From Janthinobacterium sp. BJB426 (lineage in GTDB: Bacteria; Pseudomonadota; Gammaproteobacteria; Burkholderiales; Burkholderiaceae_D): a stretch of 64,000 nt of DNA. Below, in pieces: positions 44,773 through 54,103 of this stretch. The DNA is taken from assembly GCF_002735705.1 (NCBI RefSeq), contig NZ_PDZL01000008.1:124001-188000 (forward strand). Reading direction: 5' to 3'. Made by a program: the position numbers and the translations under genes. Below the pieces are notes generated by a model. It searched no databases. It saw only the letters and a list, made by a program, of their open reading frames with translations, and was not told the origin of the DNA. Position 1 is the stretch's first letter. Each line of letters opens with the position of its first letter.

Positions 44773-45219
44773 TTAACGGCGATGGCCCCAGCCGTGGCCA
44801 CGGCCATGGTCGTGGTCATAATAGTCGCGGCGGCCATGGTCGCGGTAGTAGCCGCGGCCCGGTTGCACGTAGACGACAGCAGGCGGGCCGTAATAGCGTG
44901 GTGGCGGCGCGTAATATACTGGCTGCGGGGCAGGGGCGTAGTACACGGGCTGCGGCGCAGGCGCATAATAGGTTTCGCGGTAACCGCCGCGATAACCGCC
45001 ACGGTCGTAATAACGGTCATTCGTGCTGATGCTGTTGCCGACGGCGGCGCCAAGCACGCCACCGACGATCGCGCCATTGCGGCCGCCGGTGCTGTTGCCA
45101 ATGGCCGCTCCGACAACGGCGCCTGCAACGGTATTGAAGTCGCGGTCACCGGCGACTGCGGCCGAAGACACAGCCACTGCCGCTACCATTACCGCACCCA
45201 GGAGTTTCTTGTTCAACAT
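44773..45219 (-). CDS. Exported glycine-zipper protein with Tyr/Pro repeats
   Basis: A 148-residue exported protein. The signal peptide (MLNKKLLGAVMVAAVAVSSAAVAG) is followed by a glycine-zipper membrane segment (VAGAVVGAAIGNSTGG, IVGGVLGAAVGNS). Then come two near-identical APAPQPVYY units and a His/Asp/Arg-rich tail (DHDHGRGHGWGHRR) that could bind metal. Such proteins are usually outer-membrane associated; the role is unknown. AAGGAAA before the ATG at 45219 fixes the start. It shares its promoter architecture with the WXXGXW gene. Confidence 0.8.
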   Translation of the reverse strand: MLNKKLLGAVMVAAVAVSSAAVAGDRDFNTVAGAVVGAAIGNSTGGRNGAIVGGVLGAAVGNSISTNDRYYDRGGYRGGYRETYYAPAPQPVYYAPAPQPVYYAPPPRYYGPPAVVYVQPGRGYYRDHGRRDYYDHDHGRGHGWGHRR

Positions 45220-45267
45220 GGCATTTCCTTCCATTCCGGCGAGATCACAATGATCTGCATGGAGTGG

Positions 45268-45319
45268 ACTATATCTGCTGTCGCCGGCATGTTCCACGTC
45301 TAATACAACTTATTACAAT
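45268..45319 (-). promoter_or_regulatory. Promoter with upstream direct-repeat box, twin of 29277-29330
   Basis: Reading leftward, the 14-mer ATTGTAATAAGTTG (45319-45306) is followed after exactly 32 bases by TATAGTCCA (TATAGT at 45273-45268). Half-sites TTGTAATAAG and TTGTATTAGA repeat with a 10-bp period. This is identical in core, spacing and -10 to the element before the WXXGXW gene. Confidence 0.6.
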
Positions 45320-45339
45320 CCTGCCCCGGCGGTAACAAG

Positions 45340-45870
45340 TCAGCGCAGGCGTGCCTGCCATTCGGGACGCAGCAGGCTGTACATTTTGACATCGCGCATC
45401 ACGCCATTGATAAAGAAGGCCTGGCGCAGCAAGCCTTCCTGGGTAAAGCCATTCTTTTGCGCGATGCGCTCGGAACCGATGTTCAGCGGGTCCATCAGCA
45501 GTTCCAGCCGGTGATACGGATAGGCGTTGAACAGGTAGTCGACCAACAGGCGCGTCGCTTCGCTGATGTAGCCGCGTCCGTCCCGCTGCCGGTCGAACAG
45601 GCGGTAGCCGATCTCGCGCGAGGCTGGCGTGCGGCTCTTGAAGTGCGTGATCGTGCCGATGATGTGCTGGGCGTGATCTTCGATGAGGAACAGTTCGCTA
45701 TCCTCTGTCACGAAGCCCGATTGCAGGAAGTCGCGTCGCATGGCCTCGGGCGACTTGAACTGCATCGAGAAAAACTCGCCGCGCGAAGGCAGGTCGTTGA
45801 CGAGGGAAATATAGGTATTCAGGTCGGCGGCCTGCAAATGCCGGACGGTACAGAGTGTTCCCTTGAGCAT
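45340..45870 (-). CDS. GNAT family N-acetyltransferase (RimJ/RimL-like)
   Basis: A 176-residue acetyltransferase. It begins TLCTVRHLQAADLNTY, has the acetyl-CoA-binding region around GYRLFDRQRDGRGYISEATRLL (Q/RxxGxG/A-like, RDGRGY), and ends with the MDPLNIGSERIAQKNGF segment (NxxSxxxxxKxGF-like) typical of RimJ/RimL types that acetylate protein N-termini or small amines. The substrate is unknown. It is upstream of the shared promoter element but on the same strand, so it ends before that promoter. Confidence 0.87.
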   Translation of the reverse strand: MLKGTLCTVRHLQAADLNTYISLVNDLPSRGEFFSMQFKSPEAMRRDFLQSGFVTEDSELFLIEDHAQHIIGTITHFKSRTPASREIGYRLFDRQRDGRGYISEATRLLVDYLFNAYPYHRLELLMDPLNIGSERIAQKNGFTQEGLLRQAFFINGVMRDVKMYSLLRPEWQARLR

Positions 45871-46044
45871 GGCGGTTTCCGGTAGCGATCACGATCCTGA
45901 TGGTAATCGACTCTTGGGGAAACAGGCAATCGATGCCGTAAAAGTTGCTGCAATGACAGAATAAATACGCTATCGTAGAAAAAGTCGCGCCTTGCCCATG
46001 GCCACGGCGTACCCGCTCCGACCTCGTAGACTGGATTTGAACAC

Positions 46045-47493
46045 ATGCATAGCATCCTGACTGGCGCGCCACTGCGCCGTTCCGCAGTATCCCTTGCCCT
46101 TGGCTGCATCGTCAGCGCCGGCGCCTTTGCCGCCGCGCCAGGCAATACGCCGCAAGCGCTGGCACAGGTGCGCGACACCGCGCTGCAAAGCGACTGGGCG
46201 TATGCCCGCCTGGCCGACATGACGGATCTGATCGGCCCGCGCCTGTCCGGCTCCGCCGGCGCCGCCGCCGCCGTGCAGCAAGTGGCCGACACCATGCGCC
46301 AGCTGGGCGCCAAAGTCACCCTGCAGCCCGTGAAAGTGCCGCACTGGGTGCGCGGCGTGGAAACGGCGGAAATCGTCGACTACGCCGGCCGTCCGCAGGG
46401 CGTCAGCCAGCGCGTGGTGCTCACCGCTCTGGGCGGCTCCGGCGCCACGCCGGCCGCCGGCCTGACGGCGCCCGTGATCATCGTCAAAAGCCTGGAAGAA
46501 CTCAAGGCCCGCGCGGCGGAAGTGAAGGGCGCTATCGTGCTGATCGACACGCCGTTCGACCAGGAGATGGCCGAACGGGGCCTGGCCGGCGTCACCTACG
46601 GCCAGGGTTCGCGCTCGCGCTTCCTCGGACCGAAGGCGGCGGCCGACCTGGGCGCGGCCGCCGCGCTGGTGCGCTCGGTCGGCGGCGCCGACTTCCGCAT
46701 TCCGCATGCGGGCGCCACGGGTCTCGACGACAATAAACGCATTCCCGCCGCCGCCGTCACTGTGGAAGACGCCTTGCTGATGGGCCGCCTGGCCGCACGC
46801 GGCCCTCTGAAAATGCACCTGACCCTGACGCCGCAAAACCTGCCGGAAGCGGACAGCTACAACGTCATCGCCGACTGGCCGGGCACGGACAAGGCCGACG
46901 AAGTGGTGGTGGTTTCGGGCCACCTCGATTCCTGGGACCTGGCGACCGGTGCGCACGACGACGGCGCCGGCGTGGTGGCGGCCATGGGCGTGGTGGAGAC
47001 CCTGAAAAAGCTCGACTACCGCCCGCGCCGCACCATCCGCGTGATCGCCTGGATGAACGAGGAAAACGGCGGCCGTGGCGGCCAGGCCTATTTCGAGGCC
47101 CACAAGCAGGCGCTCGGCAAGCAATACGCGGCCATCGAGATGGACAGCGGCGCCGGCCGCCCGTTCGGCATCCTCGCCAGCGTGGGGCCGAAGTCGGAAA
47201 AACTGTTCGCGCCCCTGCGCGCGGCGCTGCTGCCGATGGGCGCGCACGCGTTCACGCGCCGCGAGGCGCTGGGCACGGGCGACTTGCACCGCCTGGAAAC
47301 GGGCGGCGTGCCCAGCTTCGAGCCGCTGGTCGATAGCCACAGTTACTTCCACTACCACCACACGGCGGCCGACACCTTGGACAAGGTCGACCCGGATAAC
47401 CTGAAGCGCAACGTGGCGCTGATGTCGTCGCTGGCCTGGTTCCTGGCCAATATCGACGGCGAGATTGGCCGCGCGCCGGAGCAGGGCGAGTAA
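46045..47493 (+). CDS. Exported M28 family zinc aminopeptidase
   Basis: A 482-residue secreted peptidase. The signal peptide ends near SAGAFAAAPG. A PA-like insert is followed by the catalytic domain. The dizinc ligands of family M28 are visible: VVSGHLDSWD (His), GAHDDGAG (bridging Asp), MNEENGGRG (catalytic Glu), EMDSGAG (Asp) and HYHHTAADT (His). It would cleave N-terminal residues from peptides in the periplasm or outside. It precedes a LysR gene by 30 bp on the same strand. Confidence 0.9.
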   Translation: MHSILTGAPLRRSAVSLALGCIVSAGAFAAAPGNTPQALAQVRDTALQSDWAYARLADMTDLIGPRLSGSAGAAAAVQQVADTMRQLGAKVTLQPVKVPHWVRGVETAEIVDYAGRPQGVSQRVVLTALGGSGATPAAGLTAPVIIVKSLEELKARAAEVKGAIVLIDTPFDQEMAERGLAGVTYGQGSRSRFLGPKAAADLGAAAALVRSVGGADFRIPHAGATGLDDNKRIPAAAVTVEDALLMGRLAARGPLKMHLTLTPQNLPEADSYNVIADWPGTDKADEVVVVSGHLDSWDLATGAHDDGAGVVAAMGVVETLKKLDYRPRRTIRVIAWMNEENGGRGGQAYFEAHKQALGKQYAAIEMDSGAGRPFGILASVGPKSEKLFAPLRAALLPMGAHAFTRREALGTGDLHRLETGGVPSFEPLVDSHSYFHYHHTAADTLDKVDPDNLKRNVALMSSLAWFLANIDGEIGRAPEQGE

Positions 47494-47523
47494 GCGCCAG
47501 CAACGCGTGCTCAGGTAAAAACC

Positions 47524-48429
47524 ATGTCGCTACCCGACCTGAACCTGTTGATCACCCTCGATGCGCTGCTGGCCGAAGGCAGCGTCACGCGCGCCGCGCG
47601 GCGCTTGCGTTTGAGTCCATCGGCCATGAGCCGCGCCCTGGCGCGCCTGCGCGAGACGACCGGCGATCCGCTGCTGGTGCGCGCCGGCCGTGAACTGGTG
47701 CCCACGCCGCGCGCGCTGGAGCTGCGCGCAAGAGTTGGCCCCCTGTTGAACGAGGTGCTGGGCGTGCTGGGGCCGGCGCAGCAGCTCGATCCGCGCCAGC
47801 TGGAGCAGACTTTCACGCTGCGTGCGAGCGACGGTTTCGTGGAAAATTTCGGTCCGGCGTTGCTCGCGCATATCGGCGCGCAAGCGCCGGGCGTGCGTTT
47901 GCGCTTCGTGCAAAAGCTAGACCGCGAAAGCGTGCAGCTGCGCGAGGGCAGCATCGACCTGGAAACGGGCGTGATCGGCAGTCTTACCAGCCCGGAAGTG
48001 CGCACGCGCAGGCTGTTCGGCGACCGTTTCGTGGGCGTGGTGCGCAGCGGCCATGCGCTGGCGCAAGGCGAGATCAGCGCCGAGCGCTATGCGGCCGGCC
48101 AGCATGTGCTGGTGGCGCGGCGCGACCAGGATACGGGGCCGATGGACGATGCGCTGGCCGCGCTGGGATTGCAGCGCACGATCGCCAGCATCGTCGGCGG
48201 CTTCACGGCGGCGCTGGCGCTGGCCGCCGGCTCGGACCTGATCGCCACCGTGCCGGAACGGCATACGGGCAATCTGCGCGCCGGCATGTTCAGCTTTGCG
48301 CTGCCGCTGCGCATGCCGGAGCTGACCGTGTCGCTGATGTGGCATCCGCGCATGGATGCCGACCCGGCCCACCGCTGGCTGCGCGGCTGCGTGGTCGACG
48401 CCTGCGCCGGCCAGATCGGCGCCGTTTGA
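47524..48429 (+). CDS. LysR-family transcriptional regulator
   Basis: A 301-residue LysR regulator. The N-terminal winged helix (LNLLITLDALLAEGSVTRAARRLRLSPSAMSRALARLRE, endpoints LNLLITLDALL and RALARLRE) and the periplasmic-binding-like effector domain (from about 90) are complete. It converges on the efflux operon, its stop lying 19 bp from the end of the RND gene. It is probably cotranscribed with the peptidase gene, but could also control the efflux operon; the sequence does not decide. Confidence 0.9.
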   Translation: MSLPDLNLLITLDALLAEGSVTRAARRLRLSPSAMSRALARLRETTGDPLLVRAGRELVPTPRALELRARVGPLLNEVLGVLGPAQQLDPRQLEQTFTLRASDGFVENFGPALLAHIGAQAPGVRLRFVQKLDRESVQLREGSIDLETGVIGSLTSPEVRTRRLFGDRFVGVVRSGHALAQGEISAERYAAGQHVLVARRDQDTGPMDDALAALGLQRTIASIVGGFTAALALAAGSDLIATVPERHTGNLRAGMFSFALPLRMPELTVSLMWHPRMDADPAHRWLRGCVVDACAGQIGAV

Positions 48430-48448
48430 CGCCGCCGGCGCCTGTCTT

Positions 48449-51400
48449 CTAGCGCTGCACCGGTCCGTCGAAGCCGCCCGCCATGGCCGTGTAGCCATGG
48501 GCCGTGGCGATGGCCACGTCGCGGTGGGCCGTCACCAGCTGCTCCTGCGTGGCCAGCGCGATGCGCTCTGCTTCGAGCACGCCGAGCAGGCTTTCCGCGC
48601 CTTCCTGGTAGCGCACCCTGGCCAGGCGCGCGCTGTCCTGCGCCAGCTGGTGCGCCTCGCGCAGTGCGGCATGGCGGCTGCGCAGCTGCACCCATTGCGC
48701 GATGGCGCTGTCGGTTTCTTCCAGCGCCAGCGCCAGTGCCTTGTCGAAGCTGGCCTGCGCGGCCAGCACGTCGGCGCCGGCCGCGCGGGCGCGGGCGCGG
48801 CGCGTGCCGCCATCGAACAGCGGCAGGGTAAAGGCGGCGCCCGCATGCCAGCGCGCCGCGTCGCCGTCATGCCAGTCGCCGGCCACTCCGGAGGCGCCGA
48901 ACAGCGCGCCCAGGCTGATGCGCGGGAAGCGCTCGGCGATGGCGGCGCCTTCGCGCGCGCTGGCCGACGCCAGCGCGCGTTCGGCCGCGCGCACGTCGGG
49001 CCGGCGCAGCAGCAGGTGGGCCGGTTCATCCGTCAGCAGGGTCTGCGGCAGCGCCAGCGGCATCGGCTGGTCGAGCGCCGCCAGTTCCGGCGCATCGAGC
49101 CGCTGCCCCGTGAGGGTCGCCAGGCGGTTGCGCGCCGCGCGCTCATCAAAGTTCAGACTGGGAAGGCGGGCGCTGGCCAGGCGCATCTGCGCCTCGGCGC
49201 GCATGCGTTCGGCCGGCGCGGCCCGGCCCGCGCTTTCGCGCTCGCGCACCAGCCGCAAGGTGCCGGACTGGTTGGCTAATTGTTCTTCCAGGCTGGCGCG
49301 CATCTGCTGCGCGCCGCGCAGCGTCAGGTAGGCGTCCACCACCTGCGCCAGGATCAGGCGCCGCACGTCGTCGCGCACGGCAGCGCGTTCGTCCGCCGTG
49401 GCCTCGGCCGCGGCGATGCTGTGGCGCACGCGGCCGAACAGGTCGAGTTCCCAGCTGAAGACGGCGTTCCACTGTACCGGCGAAGCGATGTGCGGCTGGC
49501 CGTCGCGGCTCCCGATCGCCGCCAGACGCGCGCGCCCGGCCTGGACATCGAGGTCCGCCGCCGGCAGGCGGGCGCCGCGCGCCGCTTGCGCAAATTCGCT
49601 GGCGCTGGCCAGGCGCGCGGCGGCGATGCGCACGTCGTCATTGTCGTGCCAGGCGCGTTGCACTAATTGCTCCAGCCTGGCGTCGCCCAGTGCTTGCCAC
49701 CACAGCGCTGGCGGTGCGCCGGCCTGCAGCTCCGGTGCGCCGGCTGCCGAGGGCAGGACCGGCAGCTGCGCAATATCGAGCGCCCGCGTCGCCGTGGGCG
49801 TGCCGACGCTGCAGCCGGCCAAGGCCAGCAGCGTGGCCGCCAGCAAAGGCGCCGCGCGGCGCCGGCTCAGCAAGGTGAAAAACAACGGTGTAAACAACAG
49901 GCCGGACACGGTCACGCCCAGCATGCCGGCGAAGACGGCCGTGCCCATCGACTGGCGCATTTCCGCGCCCGCGCCGGAAGACAGCATCAGCGGTATCGCG
50001 CCCAGCAAAAAGGCCAGCGACGTCATGAGGATGGGCCGCAGGCGCGTGCGGGCGGCGGCGATGGCCGCCTCACGCGCATCGGCGCCGGCCGCCATCGCCT
50101 GGCGCGCGAATTCGACGATCAGGATGGCATTCTTGGCCGCCAGGCCGATCAGCACCACGATGCTGATCTGCGTCAGCACGTTGTTGTCCAGGCCGCGCCA
50201 CGACACGCCGACCAGCGTGGCCAGCACGCAGCTGGGCACGATCAGCACGACGGACAGGGGCAGCAGCCAGCTTTCAAACAGGGCCGCCAGCAGCAAATAT
50301 ACGAGCAGCACGGCCAGGCCCAGCACCATGCCGGTGCTGCCGCTCGCGTGTTTTTCCTGCAGAGCCAGTTCCGTCCACTCGTAGTCGAAGCCGTCCGGCA
50401 GGCGCGCCTTGAGCAGTTCTTCCATCGCGGCGATGGTTTGCCCCGTCGAGTAGCCAGGCCTGGTGCTGCCCTGGATTTCGGCCGCGGGATACAGGTTGTA
50501 GCGCGGCACGCGGAATGGCGCCGTGCCTTCGCTGAAGGCGGCCACGCTGCCCAGCGGGACCATGTCGCCGTTGGCGGTGCGCGTCTTCAGGGCTGCCAGG
50601 TCGGCCACGCTGCGCCGGTAGGGCGCGTCCGCCTGGGCGGTAACGCGCCACACCCGGCCCATCAGGTTCATGTCGTTGACGAACACGGGCGCCATGTAGC
50701 TTTGCAGGGTTTCGTTGAGGCGCAGCAGCGGCACGCCCAGGTATTCGGCCTTGGTGTGGTCCAGCTCGACCTTGATCTGCGGGCTCATGGCGTTGAACGG
50801 CGTGAAGGCGCCCGTTACCGAGGGCAGCTTGCCCGCTTCCTCGACGATGGCGCGCGCGGCCGTCTGCAAGGCTTGCGGTCCCTGGCCGCCCGTGTCGCGC
50901 AGCATCAGCTTGAAGCCGCCACCCGTGCCGATGCCGCGCACGGACGGCGGCGGTATCACCATCACGCGCGCCGTGCTGATGGGCGCCAGCCTGGCGCGCA
51001 TGGCGGCCAGCATGGCCGGGCCGTCCAGGCCATCGCTGGCGCGCGCGCCGAAGTCCTTGAACATGGTGAAGATGACGGCCGTGTTGGGCGCGGACGTAAA
51101 CGTGGCGCCATCGGTGCCGACGAAGGCGGCCGTGTGGGCCACGCCGGGGTGGCTCAACAGGCGGGCCGTGGCATCCTGCACCACTTCGCTGGTGCGCGCC
51201 AGGGTCGAACCGGCCGGCAGCTGGATCGAGACGATGGCGTAGCCGCGGTCCAGCTGCGGCACGAAACCATGCGGCGTCACGTCCAGGCGCCACAGGGTCA
51301 AGCCCGCCAGCAGCAGGTACACGGGCAGCATCAGCCAGCGCCGCGAGAGGATGCGCCCCGTCAGCCGCACGTAGCCGCCCGTCAGGCGGGAAAAGCCGCG

Positions 51401-52951
51401 GTTGAAAATGCGCATCCAGCGCGCGCCCAGGCTGTTGGCATCGTGTCGCGGCTTGAGCAGCAGCGCGGCCAGGGCCGGCGACAGCGTCAGCGACACCAGC
51501 GCCGAGATCACGGTGGAGGCGGCGATGGTGACGGCGAACTGGCGGTAGAACATGCCGGAGATGCCGTCGATGAAGGCCGTCGGCACGAAGACCGCCACCA
51601 GCACCAGCGCGATGGCGACCAGGGCAAAGCCCACTTCGTCCATGCTGCGCTGCGCCGCGGCGACGGGGCTCATGCCGTCCTCCATGTGCCGCTCGACGTT
51701 TTCCACCACCACGATGGCGTCATCGACGACGATGCCGATGGCCAGCACCAGGCCGAACAATGACAGGGTATTGAGGCTATAGCCCATCGCCGCCAGCACG
51801 CTGAAGGTGCCGACGAGGGACACGGGAATGGCCAGGATGGGAATGATGGCGGCGCGCCACGAGCCGAGGAACAGCAGCATGGCCAGGCACACCAGCAGGG
51901 CCGCCTCGAAGATGGTGTCGCGCACCTTGTCGATCGAGGAGCGGATGAATTCAGTCGGATTGTAATAGCTGTGGTAGGCGACGTCCTGCGGGAAATCGGC
52001 TTCCATCCTGGCCAGCAGGTCCAGCACGCGGTCGCCCGTGGCCAGCGCGTTCGAGCCGGGCAGCAGGCTGATGCTCAGCGCGATGGCCGTGCGGTTGTCG
52101 ACGAAGCCGCTTTCCGTGTAATCCTGCGCGCCCATCTCGACGCGCGCCACGTCGCGCAGGCGCACCACGCCGCCGCCGGCATGGGCGGCCACGACGATGG
52201 CTTCGAATTCGGCCACGTCGCGCAGGCGGCTTTGCGCCTGCACCTGTACCTGGAAGGCGCCGTCGCTGCCGCCGGGCGGCTGGTTCAATACGCCGCCGGC
52301 GACCTGGGAATTAGCTTGCCGCACCGCCGCGATCACTTCCGGCGCCGTCAATCCCAGCGAGGCCACGCGCGCCGGGTCGAGCCAGATGCGCATCGAGAAG
52401 TCGCGCGCACCGCGCGTGTAGATGTCGCCCACGCCTTCGACGCGGGCCAGCTTGTCCTTGATGGCCGTGCCGATGAAGTTGGAAATGTATTGCTGGTCGC
52501 GCGTGCCTTTGGGCGAATCGAACAGCACCACCATCAGCTGGTCGGGCGATGCCTTCTTGACGGCCAGCCCCAGGCGCCGCACGGCATCGGGCAGGCGCGC
52601 CTCGGCCACCGCCACGCGGTTCTGCACCAGCGACTGGGCCTGTTCGACGTTGGTGCCCGCCTTGAACACCACGCTGATGGTCAGCTTGCCGTCGCCCACC
52701 GATTGCGAGGACAGGTAGAGCATGCCGTCGACGCCGTTGATTTCCTGTTCGATCGGCGCGGCGACGGTATCGGCGATTTCCTGCGCCGAGGCGCCAGGAT
52801 AGTTGGCCTTCACGGTCACCGTGGGCGGCACGATCTCGGGAAACTCCGAGATCGGCAGGCGCATGGCCGATACTGCACCCACCAGGGTGATGAGGATGGA
52901 CAGCACGATGGCAAACACGGGGCGGCGGATGAAAAATCGGGAAAAACGCAT
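48449..52951 (-). CDS. RND multidrug efflux permease fused in frame to NodT-type outer-membrane factor
   Basis: One uninterrupted 1500-codon frame encodes two normally separate proteins. Residues 1-1029 are a complete HAE1-type RND pump: FFIRRPVFAIVLSILITLVG start, the TM4 motif GIVVDDAIVVVENVERHM, and a second half ending in LLFTPLFFTLLS. Residues 1030-1500 are an OprM/NodT outer-membrane factor, starting RRRAAPLLAATLLALAGC, a complete lipoprotein signal with Cys1047, and continuing with WWQALGDARLEQLVQRAW and the usual alpha-barrel repeats (LLLRRPDVRAAERALA). No stop separates them and no ATG starts the second. AAGGAG precedes the ATG at 52951, 9 bp after the adaptor. Processing at the internal lipobox is plausible; a lost stop codon is the alternative. 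Confidence 0.88.
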   Translation of the reverse strand: MRFSRFFIRRPVFAIVLSILITLVGAVSAMRLPISEFPEIVPPTVTVKANYPGASAQEIADTVAAPIEQEINGVDGMLYLSSQSVGDGKLTISVVFKAGTNVEQAQSLVQNRVAVAEARLPDAVRRLGLAVKKASPDQLMVVLFDSPKGTRDQQYISNFIGTAIKDKLARVEGVGDIYTRGARDFSMRIWLDPARVASLGLTAPEVIAAVRQANSQVAGGVLNQPPGGSDGAFQVQVQAQSRLRDVAEFEAIVVAAHAGGGVVRLRDVARVEMGAQDYTESGFVDNRTAIALSISLLPGSNALATGDRVLDLLARMEADFPQDVAYHSYYNPTEFIRSSIDKVRDTIFEAALLVCLAMLLFLGSWRAAIIPILAIPVSLVGTFSVLAAMGYSLNTLSLFGLVLAIGIVVDDAIVVVENVERHMEDGMSPVAAAQRSMDEVGFALVAIALVLVAVFVPTAFIDGISGMFYRQFAVTIAASTVISALVSLTLSPALAALLLKPRHDANSLGARWMRIFNRGFSRLTGGYVRLTGRILSRRWLMLPVYLLLAGLTLWRLDVTPHGFVPQLDRGYAIVSIQLPAGSTLARTSEVVQDATARLLSHPGVAHTAAFVGTDGATFTSAPNTAVIFTMFKDFGARASDGLDGPAMLAAMRARLAPISTARVMVIPPPSVRGIGTGGGFKLMLRDTGGQGPQALQTAARAIVEEAGKLPSVTGAFTPFNAMSPQIKVELDHTKAEYLGVPLLRLNETLQSYMAPVFVNDMNLMGRVWRVTAQADAPYRRSVADLAALKTRTANGDMVPLGSVAAFSEGTAPFRVPRYNLYPAAEIQGSTRPGYSTGQTIAAMEELLKARLPDGFDYEWTELALQEKHASGSTGMVLGLAVLLVYLLLAALFESWLLPLSVVLIVPSCVLATLVGVSWRGLDNNVLTQISIVVLIGLAAKNAILIVEFARQAMAAGADAREAAIAAARTRLRPILMTSLAFLLGAIPLMLSSGAGAEMRQSMGTAVFAGMLGVTVSGLLFTPLFFTLLSRRRAAPLLAATLLALAGCSVGTPTATRALDIAQLPVLPSAAGAPELQAGAPPALWWQALGDARLEQLVQRAWHDNDDVRIAAARLASASEFAQAARGARLPAADLDVQAGRARLAAIGSRDGQPHIASPVQWNAVFSWELDLFGRVRHSIAAAEATADERAAVRDDVRRLILAQVVDAYLTLRGAQQMRASLEEQLANQSGTLRLVRERESAGRAAPAERMRAEAQMRLASARLPSLNFDERAARNRLATLTGQRLDAPELAALDQPMPLALPQTLLTDEPAHLLLRRPDVRAAERALASASAREGAAIAERFPRISLGALFGASGVAGDWHDGDAARWHAGAAFTLPLFDGGTRRARARAAGADVLAAQASFDKALALALEETDSAIAQWVQLRSRHAALREAHQLAQDSARLARVRYQEGAESLLGVLEAERIALATQEQLVTAHRDVAIATAHGYTAMAGGFDGPVQR

Positions 52952-52960
52952 GCTCTCTCC

Positions 52961-54103
52961 TTATGCGCCGCTGGCGCGCGCAGCGGCCACCAGCACTTGG
53001 TCGCCCGGGCGCACCTTGGCCGCGCCGGAGACGATGACTTTATCGTGCGGTCCGAGGCCGGACAGCACGATCTGCTTGTCGCCCCGCAGGCCGCCCAGTG
53101 CCAGTTTGCGCGGCGCCACCTTGCCCGCCGCGTCCACGACGAACACCATCTTTTTGTTCTGGTCGCTGAGTATGGCGGCGTCGGGCACCAGCAGGCGCTC
53201 CTGCGCCGCGCCGACGGGGATGCGCACGCGCGCAAAGCTGCCCGGCATGATGGCGCGGTCGGCGTTGGCCAGGCTGGCGCGCAGGCGCACGGTGCCAGAG
53301 CGGGCGCTGATTTCGTTGTCGACAAAGTCCACGCTGGCATCCTGCGCGGGGCCGCCGCCGTCGAATGCCAGTTGCACCTTCGATGGCAGTTTGCTTTGCT
53401 GGCGCAGGCGCTGGAAATCCGCTTCCGACAGGTCGACCATGGCGCGCACGGGGCTGTGCGCGACGATGGTGGTCAGTATGCCGCTTTGCGCCGCGCCGCC
53501 GGCCACGTAGTTGCCGACATCGACGCGGCGGTCCGACACGGTGCCGGCGATGGGCGCGCGCATGGTGGTAAAAGACAGTTCCAGTTCGGCGCTGCGTAAT
53601 TCCGCCTGGCTCAGCATGACGGCCGCCTGCGCGCCTTCCAGTTCGCCGCGCGCCCGTTCCAGCTCCTCGGTGCTGGCTGCGCCCGTTTGCTGCAGCCGGC
53701 TGCTGCGCTCGAACTGGGCCGTGGCCAGCTTGCTGCGTGCATTGGCCTGGGCCAGGCCGGCCCGGGCACGGTCGCGCGCCGCCGCGAAGGGGCGCGGGTC
53801 GATGACGAACAGCGCATCGCCGGCCTTGACCTGCTGGCCATCGCGAAAGGTGATCTGCTGCAAATAGCCCGACACGCGCGAGCGCACTTCCACGCGCTGC
53901 GACGGTTCGATGCGGCCCGTGTAGTCGAGGGTCGCCTGCACCATCGACGATTCGGGCAGCGCCACGGACACGGTGGGCTTGGGCGGCGGGTCGCCAGGCG
54001 CGGCCTGGGAACGGCCGCAGCCGGATAACGTGGCGTTGCAGGCCAGGGCCAGCAGCAGTAACAGCGGGACGGGCAGGGACGGGATCGGACGGTGGCGCAT
54101 CAT
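52961..54103 (-). CDS. RND efflux periplasmic adaptor subunit (HlyD/AcrA type)
   Basis: A 380-residue membrane-fusion protein. The lipoprotein signal ends in LSGC (Cys29). The barrel-sandwich/lipoyl parts (VEVRSRVSGYLQQITFRDGQQVKAGDALFVIDPRPF, endpoints VEVRSRVSG and FVIDPRPF; and TTMRAPIAGTVSDRRVDVG) flank a helical hairpin (about 100-165). It bridges the RND pump and the outer-membrane channel in the periplasm. Its ATG overlaps the stop of the MFS gene (ATGATG with TGA), so translation is coupled. Confidence 0.93.
   Translation of the reverse strand: MMRHRPIPSLPVPLLLLLALACNATLSGCGRSQAAPGDPPPKPTVSVALPESSMVQATLDYTGRIEPSQRVEVRSRVSGYLQQITFRDGQQVKAGDALFVIDPRPFAAARDRARAGLAQANARSKLATAQFERSSRLQQTGAASTEELERARGELEGAQAAVMLSQAELRSAELELSFTTMRAPIAGTVSDRRVDVGNYVAGGAAQSGILTTIVAHSPVRAMVDLSEADFQRLRQQSKLPSKVQLAFDGGGPAQDASVDFVDNEISARSGTVRLRASLANADRAIMPGSFARVRIPVGAAQERLLVPDAAILSDQNKKMVFVVDAAGKVAPRKLALGGLRGDKQIVLSGLGPHDKVIVSGAAKVRPGDQVLVAAARASGA

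Noticed and set aside
49667..53599. Long plus-strand frames opposite the RND-OMF and adaptor genes (698 and 542 codons)
   Set aside because: Antisense shadows of high-GC genes; no domain signatures or ribosome sites.
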